Origin: Campylobacteraceae bacterium
GTDB taxonomy: Bacteria > Campylobacterota > Campylobacteria > Campylobacterales > Sulfurospirillaceae
Assembly (NCBI GenBank): GCA_027040375.1
Contig: JALUMJ010000063.1
Coordinates: forward strand, 1 to 11,655
Reading direction: 5' to 3'
DNA length: 11,655 nucleotides
The notes under the pieces are model-generated. The model was not told where the DNA came from. It did not search any database and saw only the letters and a program-made list of their open reading frames with translations. The position numbers and the translations under genes are program-made. Below, piece by piece: positions 7,153 to 11,655 of this stretch (positions are counted from its first letter, which is position 1; each line of letters begins with the position of its first letter).

Positions 7153-7185
7153 ATGCACGAGAAGGGTTAATCCCTTCTCGTGCAT
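7153..7185 (-). terminator. Hairpin terminator after glnA
   Basis: Perfect 14-bp inverted repeat, ATGCACGAGAAGGG at 7153-7166 and its complement at 7172-7185, with a 5-base loop TTAAT. It starts four bases after the glnA stop and is strikingly GC-rich for this AT-rich gap. The bases that follow on the minus strand are AT-rich, but there is no true T-run, so it may stop transcription inefficiently or protect the mRNA 3' end. Confidence 0.75.
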
Positions 7186-7189
7186 CAAT

Positions 7190-8620
7190 TTAGCAAGAGT
7201 AAGTTGATTTAAATTCAAATGCAGTTGGTCTTCCTTCATCAGGCCAAACTTGTGTTTCAAATTTATATTGCTTGTATGTGCTTAGAAATTTATCACTCAT
7301 AACAGATTTTAAGTAATCTTGGTCTTTTAAAAGCGATTCTAATGCTTCTCTTAAAGTGTGAGGCATTTGCTCTATCCCTTTTTCTCTAATTTCATCAAGG
7401 CTTAATTCAAATAAATCTTCATTCATAGGACCAACTGGCTCAGTTTTGTTTTTGATACCATCAAGTCCAGCTAAAAGAAGTGCTGTAAATGCAAGATAAG
7501 GACAAGCAGTAGAGTCTGGAAATCTCATCTCAGCTCTTACAGCTTTTTCGTTAGCTCCATAAGGGATACGACAACTTGCACTTCTATTTTGGGAAGAATA
7601 AGTCAAGATTGAAGGAGCTTCAAAACCTGGAATCAATCTTTTATAAGAGTTAGTTGATGGATTTGTAAAAGCAGCTACACTTTGAGCATGTTTTAAAACA
7701 CCACCTATATAATGTCTAGCCATATCACTTAGATTTGCATATTCTCCAGCTTTATAGAACAAGTTTTTACCATCTTTCCAGATTGATTGATGAACATGCA
7801 TTCCGTTTCCATTGTCTCCATAAAGTGGTTTTGGCATAAATGTTGCAGTTTTCCCATTTAAGTGAGCTACCATTTTTACAACATATTTGTATATTTGTAC
7901 ATTATCAGCTGCTTCAACAAGTGTTCCAAATTTTACACCTATTTCACCTTGTGCTTGTGCAACTTCGTGATGAACAACAAAAGTTTCTAACCCAACTTGC
8001 TCCAATACTTGAACCATTTCAGCTCTTAAATCAACCATAGAGTCAGTTGGTTGGCAAGGGAAATACCCACCTTTTGTTCCAGGACGATGACCAGAATTAA
8101 AGCCATCAGGATAAGTTGTGTTATTACTCCACTCTCCCTCTTCAGAGTCAACTTCATAGTAAGCGCAGTTTATATCGTCTCTGATTTTAACATCATCAAA
8201 GACAAAAAATTCATTCTCAGGTCCAAAATAAGCAACATCGCCCAAACCAGTTTCGCTTAAATGTTGTAATGCTTTCTTGGCGATACTTCTTGGACACTTT
8301 TCGTACAATTCATTTTTATATATATCAAATACATCACAAAAAACAATGATAGTTGAATCAGCAGTAAATGGATCTAAAAAAGCACTCGGGGCTTCTGGCA
8401 TAAGAATCATATCTGATTCATTGATAGGTTGCCACGCATCTATGCTTGAGCCATCAAATGGGATACCATCTTTAAAAGAATCAGCTTCGATAGCTGACAT
8501 TCTATAAGTCAGATGATGCCAAGTACCTTTTATATCTGAAAAACGAAAATCCACAAATTCTACTTCATTCTCTTCACAATACTCAAAAAACTCCTCCACA
8601 CTATTGACAAACTTGCCCAT
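7190..8620 (-). CDS. glnA: Glutamine synthetase type I
   Basis: A 476-residue enzyme that makes glutamine from glutamate, ammonia and ATP in the cytoplasm as a dodecamer. Family blocks appear in order: the N-terminal beta-grasp domain with [10 protein letters not shown], the metal/glutamate site GNGMHVHQS, the [10 protein letters not shown] and [15 protein letters not shown]/ammonia region, and [17 protein letters not shown] followed by [12 protein letters not shown]. At the usual adenylylation site (NLYDLPPEE in E. coli) the sequence reads DLFELSLDE, with F404 replacing the tyrosine, so control by GlnE should be impossible. A similar loss is known in Helicobacter pylori. ATG at 8618-8620 is preceded by AAGGAG eight bases upstream. 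It follows the PHP gene by 69 bases and ends in a strong hairpin. Confidence 0.97.
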   Translation of the reverse strand: MGKFVNSVEEFFEYCEENEVEFVDFRFSDIKGTWHHLTYRMSAIEADSFKDGIPFDGSSIDAWQPINESDMILMPEAPSAFLDPFTADSTIIVFCDVFDIYKNELYEKCPRSIAKKALQHLSETGLGDVAYFGPENEFFVFDDVKIRDDINCAYYEVDSEEGEWSNNTTYPDGFNSGHRPGTKGGYFPCQPTDSMVDLRAEMVQVLEQVGLETFVVHHEVAQAQGEIGVKFGTLVEAADNVQIYKYVVKMVAHLNGKTATFMPKPLYGDNGNGMHVHQSIWKDGKNLFYKAGEYANLSDMARHYIGGVLKHAQSVAAFTNPSTNSYKRLIPGFEAPSILTYSSQNRSASCRIPYGANEKAVRAEMRFPDSTACPYLAFTALLLAGLDGIKNKTEPVGPMNEDLFELSLDEIREKGIEQMPHTLREALESLLKDQDYLKSVMSDKFLSTYKQYKFETQVWPDEGRPTAFEFKSTYSC

Positions 8621-8666
8621 ACGAACTCCTTATAAATTTTATTTTAGTTATTTTATCTAAATTATT

Positions 8667-8672
8667 AGTATA
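8667..8672 (-). promoter_or_regulatory. Candidate -10 box for glnA
   Basis: Read on the minus strand this is TATACT, about 46 bases before the glnA ATG, in the short gap after the PHP gene. Another AT-rich box (TAAAAT) lies nearer the start. No sigma-54 pattern (TGGCAC-N5-TTGC) was found here. glnA may also be read through from the PHP gene, since no terminator is visible between them. Confidence 0.3.
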
Positions 8673-8689
8673 TGATGCTTTTAATATGA

Positions 8690-9469
8690 TTAAAAATTAA
8701 CCATTTCTTTCTCTTTATCCCTAAAAACTGCACATTTTTTATACCCAAAAGATTTTGCATATTCTAATGCTTCACTTTTTTTATAATTTATGTCTCCTGT
8801 TTTATGGGCATCTGAGCTAAATGTTATAGGTATATCATACTCACTCATCAGCTCCATTATGCTTGGGCTTGGATATATTTCATTTATAGGTTTTCTTAAT
8901 CCTGCATTGTTTAGCTCTATTACCATATTAGACTTTTTTATCTGTTTTATAGCTTTTTTAGCAATCAACCTTATATCTTTTGTTGGCATAAATTTAAATA
9001 CTTTTATTAAATCAATATGACCAACTATGTCAAAAAATTCACTTTTCGCCATATTTTCTATAGCGGCAAAATAGTCTTCCCAAATCTTGTCTATATTTTT
9101 CTCTTTATACTTGCCTATAAATTCAGGGTTGTCAAATCCCCATTTATTTAAAAAATGAACTGAACCGATAAGATAATCAACTTTGGCATCCAAGACTCTT
9201 TGGTCAACCATATTTGGAAGATAATCAACTTCATATCCTAAAAGAATCTCTATATCTTTTTCATATTTTTTCTTTACATGTAAGACATCAGATTCATATC
9301 TTTTCATATCTTTAAAGCCCATTCTGTATGTTTCATCAAAATACATGGGAGCATGGTCAGCAAATCCAAAGATGTCTATCTTTTTTTCTATTGCGTTTTG
9401 GACAAATTCATCTATGCTACCAGTGGCATGGTTGCATAAAATAGTGTGATTATGTAAATCTACAATCAT
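8690..9469 (-). CDS. PHP-domain phosphatase, histidinol-phosphatase (HisJ/HisK) type
   Basis: A 259-residue single-domain protein with the complete PHP metal-binding set: DLHNHT (H6, H8), H14, FADHAP (D38, H39), GYEVDY (E80), GSVHFL (H105), GHIDLIKVF (H151) and SSDAHKTGD (D220, H222). Length and the GFADHAP and GSVHFL blocks fit the histidinol-phosphatase family, which hydrolyses L-histidinol phosphate in histidine synthesis and is unrelated to the HisB phosphatase. PHP proteins also include other phosphoesterases, and no his genes adjoin it, so the substrate is inferred. ATG at 9467-9469 has AAAGGAA about six bases upstream. It is divergent from cheZ and in tandem with glnA. Confidence 0.82.
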   Translation of the reverse strand: MIVDLHNHTILCNHATGSIDEFVQNAIEKKIDIFGFADHAPMYFDETYRMGFKDMKRYESDVLHVKKKYEKDIEILLGYEVDYLPNMVDQRVLDAKVDYLIGSVHFLNKWGFDNPEFIGKYKEKNIDKIWEDYFAAIENMAKSEFFDIVGHIDLIKVFKFMPTKDIRLIAKKAIKQIKKSNMVIELNNAGLRKPINEIYPSPSIMELMSEYDIPITFSSDAHKTGDINYKKSEALEYAKSFGYKKCAVFRDKEKEMVNF

Positions 9470-9490
9470 ATTTTTTCCTTTTAAAGTAAA

Positions 9491-9496
9491 ATTATA
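9491..9496 (-). promoter_or_regulatory. -10 box for the PHP gene
   Basis: On the minus strand this is a consensus TATAAT, 21 bases from the PHP start codon, leaving a short leader that includes the AAAGGAA ribosome site. The -35 region is weak. It lies back to back with the cheZ -10 box in a 75-base divergent gap. Confidence 0.45.
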
Positions 9497-9508
9497 TGAA
9501 AAGTTCTA

Positions 9509-9514
9509 TATAAT
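9509..9514 (+). promoter_or_regulatory. -10 box for cheZ and the genes behind it
   Basis: Consensus TATAAT 30 bases before the cheZ ATG, with AGGAGA at 9534-9539 as the ribosome site. No clear -35 box precedes it, and no flagellar sigma-28 or sigma-54 motif was recognised. The U32 and purE genes are probably carried on the same transcript. Confidence 0.5.
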
Positions 9515-9544
9515 ATACATAAAACTTACATTTAGGAGAATCTT

Positions 9545-10303
9545 ATGACGCAAGAAGAACTTGATGCATTGATGGCTGGTGGTTTGGATGACCAGGATTT
9601 TGGTGATGAAAATACGAAGACAGAAAAAAAAGATGAAGAAATAGAAAAAGAAGTTGTCTGTGAAAAAGCAGAAGACAAGGAAGTAGAAAAGGAAATCGTC
9701 CCTGAAGAAACAGAAAAGTATGAAGGCGCAAGTGAATACAAAGCTGATCCAAATGTAGCTTGGCCACCACCACCTCCAACTGAAGACCACAAAATGGTTT
9801 CGCAACTTGATGATGTAACAAGAGATTCAGAAGTAAAAGCTGGTGAAATATTTGATAAGCTAGAAACTGTAAACAATGTTTTAATGGACGCTGAATCAGA
9901 TATATCTAAGATAATTCCTGTGATTGAATCCAATATCGCGCTTTTTGAAAAATTAACAGCTAAATTTCCAAAGATAGAACAGTTTAGTAAAGCCCTTGAA
10001 GAAAACAAGGAAGCAAAAGAAAAATTAAGTGCTTTAACCAACAATGCACAAATGGGTGAAGATGAGATTATGATGGCCATGGATATCATGCAGTATCAAG
10101 ATATACATAGACAAAAGATTGAGCGAGTTATAAATGTCATGCGAGCACTTTCAAAATACATCAGTTTGCTATTTGAAGGATCAATTGATGATAAAAGCAG
10201 AGTTAGCTCTGCGGTTCACATCGAAGGAGACGAGGGCACAGATGATCTTGTAACAAGTGAAGATATAGAAGCTATAATTGAAAGTTTAGGTAAAAAGAAA
10301 TAG
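9545..10303 (+). CDS. cheZ: CheZ-type CheY-phosphate phosphatase (epsilonproteobacterial form)
   Basis: A 252-residue protein. Residues 98-215 are long helices of the CheZ four-helix bundle. YQDIHRQKIERV (184-195) aligns with the E. coli catalytic FQDLTGQVIKR helix, placing the acidic residue at D186 and the catalytic glutamine at Q190. It should speed dephosphorylation of CheY-P in the cytoplasm and so set flagellar switching. The N-terminus, TQEELDALMAGG (2-13), resembles the CheY-P-binding tip of FliM. The C-terminus, EDIEAIIESLGKK (239-251), resembles the CheY-binding tail of E. coli CheZ. Residues 24-65 are a charged Lys/Glu-rich linker, followed by a proline run at 74-78. It matches the remote CheZ known from H. 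pylori better than the enterobacterial type. Its stop is directly followed by the next ATG. Confidence 0.85.
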   Translation: MTQEELDALMAGGLDDQDFGDENTKTEKKDEEIEKEVVCEKAEDKEVEKEIVPEETEKYEGASEYKADPNVAWPPPPPTEDHKMVSQLDDVTRDSEVKAGEIFDKLETVNNVLMDAESDISKIIPVIESNIALFEKLTAKFPKIEQFSKALEENKEAKEKLSALTNNAQMGEDEIMMAMDIMQYQDIHRQKIERVINVMRALSKYISLLFEGSIDDKSRVSSAVHIEGDEGTDDLVTSEDIEAIIESLGKKK

Positions 10304-11566
10304 ATGAGTAAAGTCGAATTATTATCTCCTGCTGGAAATTTTGAAAAATTAAAAATTGCGCTAGCTTATGGTGCTGACGCAGTTTATGCGGGAGTAAGTC
10401 ACTTTTCACTAAGGCTTAGAAGTGGAAAAGAGTTCACTTACGAAAGTTTCGAAGAAGCTATTGACTATACACATGCACTTGGTAAGAAACTATATGTTAC
10501 AGTAAATGGATTTCCTTTTAATGCACAAATAGATTTACTAAAAAAACATATAGAAAAAGTAGCTTTAATGAAACCAGATGCTTTTATAGTCGCAGCCCCT
10601 GGCGTGGTAAGACTTGTTCGCTCAATCGCACCTGATATACCAATCCATCTTTCTACTCAAGCAAATGTTTTGAGTTATCTTGATGCTGAGGTTTACTGGG
10701 ATATGGGTGTCAAAAGAATAATCGCTGCACGAGAAGTGAGCCTAAAAGATTTGCAAAAGATAAAAGAACACTTGCCAAAGCTTGAGCTTGAAGTTTTTGT
10801 GCACGGCTCTATGTGCTTTGCATATAGCGGAAGATGCTTGATAAGCTCTTTACAAAGTGGAAGAGTTTCAAATCGTGGAAGTTGTGCAAATGATTGTAGA
10901 TTTCCTTACACGATGTACGCTAAAAACGAAGAGAGTGGCACCCTTTTTAAGGTGCAAGAGAGTGAAGAGGGAACGCATATCATGAACGCAAAAGATTTAA
11001 ATCTTAGCGCACATGTAGATACTATTTTAGATAGTGGCGTGATTGATTCTTTGAAGATTGAGGGTAGAACAAAAAGCACATATTATGTGGGAATTACTAC
11101 TAAAATATACGCTAAAGCTATAGATGATTATTATGGGCAAAAATTTAATGCTACAGAATATGAAGCAGAATTGAACAGCACAAAAAACAGAGGTTTTAAT
11201 GATGGGTATCTAGTGAAAAGACCATTTGAAAAACATGGTACTCAAAATCTAGAAGATTCTATCAGTGAGGGAACTCATCAGGTTTGTGCCATGGTTGATG
11301 AAGATGGAATCGGATGTTTGTGTAAAGATAAATTAGAGCCAAATGAGCCATATGAATTGGTTTTTCCGAATTTTGATATAAAAAATATCGAAAATGAATT
11401 TGGAAAAGTTTATGAAAAAGATGGAAGATGGTATATAGTTTTCGAGAAGCTTCAAGCAAAAAATGGTAAAATATATGATTCAATACACAGTGGAAATACA
11501 AATTCTATTTTGTTGCCAGAAAAACTACCCGCATTCACATTTTTAAGAAGGAAGATAGTAAAATGA
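10304..11566 (+). CDS. U32 family protein, TrhP (YegQ)-like tRNA hydroxylation factor
   Basis: A 420-residue protein with the N-terminal ELLSPAGNFEKLKIALAYGADAVY block and the U32 signature at residues 163-181 (EVFVHGS, C171, GRC178 LIS). C194 and C198 follow, so C171, C178, C194 and C198 could hold an iron-sulfur cluster, as in the related UbiU/UbiV. U32 members were first called peptidases, but the YegQ/TrhP branch acts in prephenate-dependent 5-hydroxyuridine formation at tRNA position 34. Length (E. coli YegQ is about 450) and the DSLKIEGR block (248-255) suit this branch, though RlhA-like or protease roles cannot be excluded. ATG directly abuts the cheZ TAG, with only a weak AGG-like ribosome site, suggesting coupled translation. 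Its end overlaps purE by four bases. Confidence 0.82.
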   Translation: MSKVELLSPAGNFEKLKIALAYGADAVYAGVSHFSLRLRSGKEFTYESFEEAIDYTHALGKKLYVTVNGFPFNAQIDLLKKHIEKVALMKPDAFIVAAPGVVRLVRSIAPDIPIHLSTQANVLSYLDAEVYWDMGVKRIIAAREVSLKDLQKIKEHLPKLELEVFVHGSMCFAYSGRCLISSLQSGRVSNRGSCANDCRFPYTMYAKNEESGTLFKVQESEEGTHIMNAKDLNLSAHVDTILDSGVIDSLKIEGRTKSTYYVGITTKIYAKAIDDYYGQKFNATEYEAELNSTKNRGFNDGYLVKRPFEKHGTQNLEDSISEGTHQVCAMVDEDGIGCLCKDKLEPNEPYELVFPNFDIKNIENEFGKVYEKDGRWYIVFEKLQAKNGKIYDSIHSGNTNSILLPEKLPAFTFLRRKIVK

Positions 11567-11655
11567 AATTCATATCTATTATAATTGGAAGTAAAAGTGA
11601 TTATCCTGTGATGAGCGAATGCTCTAAGATATTGGAAAAGTTTGGTGTTATGCAC
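11563..11655 (+). CDS. purE: PurE, N5-carboxyaminoimidazole ribonucleotide mutase (5' part)
   Basis: The first 31 codons are present; the rest lies beyond the window. IIIGSKSDYPVM (residues 6-17) is the PurE N-terminal signature with the conserved S-D-x-P-x-M that binds the substrate phosphate and carboxylate. The enzyme moves the carboxyl group of N5-CAIR to give CAIR in purine synthesis. The ATGA overlap with the U32 stop signals translational coupling. The start is supported by the GAAGGAAG stretch upstream. Confidence 0.9.
   Translation, partial: MKFISIIIGSKSDYPVMSECSKILEKFGVMH

Noticed and set aside
8621..8689. Sigma-54 promoter for glnA
   Set aside because: No TGGCAC-N5-TTGC pattern on the relevant strand.
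9532..10089. 185-residue serine-rich reading frame on the minus strand
   Set aside because: It is the antisense of cheZ, low in complexity, with no ribosome site or family motif; cheZ explains the DNA.

Overview
The window is AT-rich DNA that fits a free-living, motile member of the Campylobacterota (epsilonproteobacteria), perhaps a Sulfurimonas- or Arcobacter-like organism. The clues are a remote, epsilon-type CheZ, a glutamine synthetase with no adenylylation tyrosine, and a U32 protein translationally coupled to purE. The genus is an inference; no rRNA or other decisive marker lies in the window.

Layout from left to right. (1) Positions 1-960 are an accessory patch of toxin-antitoxin genes: the last 42 codons of a RelE/ParE-type toxin on the plus strand, a folded non-coding stretch of about 160 bases, and a complete BrnT/BrnA pair on the minus strand with a likely operator-promoter. 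(2) Positions 975-6872 are a three-gene minus-strand operon of redox flavoproteins. In transcription order these are an ETF:quinone oxidoreductase with its C-terminal [4Fe-4S] domain, a single-chain EtfB-EtfA fusion, and a single-chain fusion of an NfnA/PyrK-like reductase with an NfnB/GltD-like NADPH oxidoreductase. The last two genes overlap. (3) Positions 6873-7189 hold a candidate promoter, a 12-bp palindrome and a strong hairpin just after glnA. (4) glnA and a PHP-family histidinol-phosphatase-like gene lie in tandem on the minus strand. (5) From 9545 the plus strand carries cheZ, a U32/TrhP-like gene and the start of purE, packed with a 0-base gap and then a 4-base overlap.

The redox operon is the most interesting part. 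The ETF subunits carry sequence signatures I associate with electron-bifurcating, clostridial-type ETFs (GDTA in the beta part, LAPR and TADCT in the alpha part). The quinone oxidoreductase, however, is of the canonical ETFDH type, and an Nfn-like NADPH/Fe-S flavoprotein is encoded in the same transcript. No acyl-CoA dehydrogenase is present. A plausible hypothesis is a module linking NAD(P)H, ferredoxin and the menaquinone pool. In organisms that fix CO2 by the reductive TCA cycle, this could help supply low-potential electrons or NADPH. The direction of flow and the substrates cannot be read from the sequence.

The remaining genes are ordinary housekeeping functions: nitrogen assimilation, histidine or phosphate-ester metabolism, chemotaxis, tRNA modification and purine synthesis. 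CheZ adds a detail of note, with CheY-binding-like motifs at both ends.
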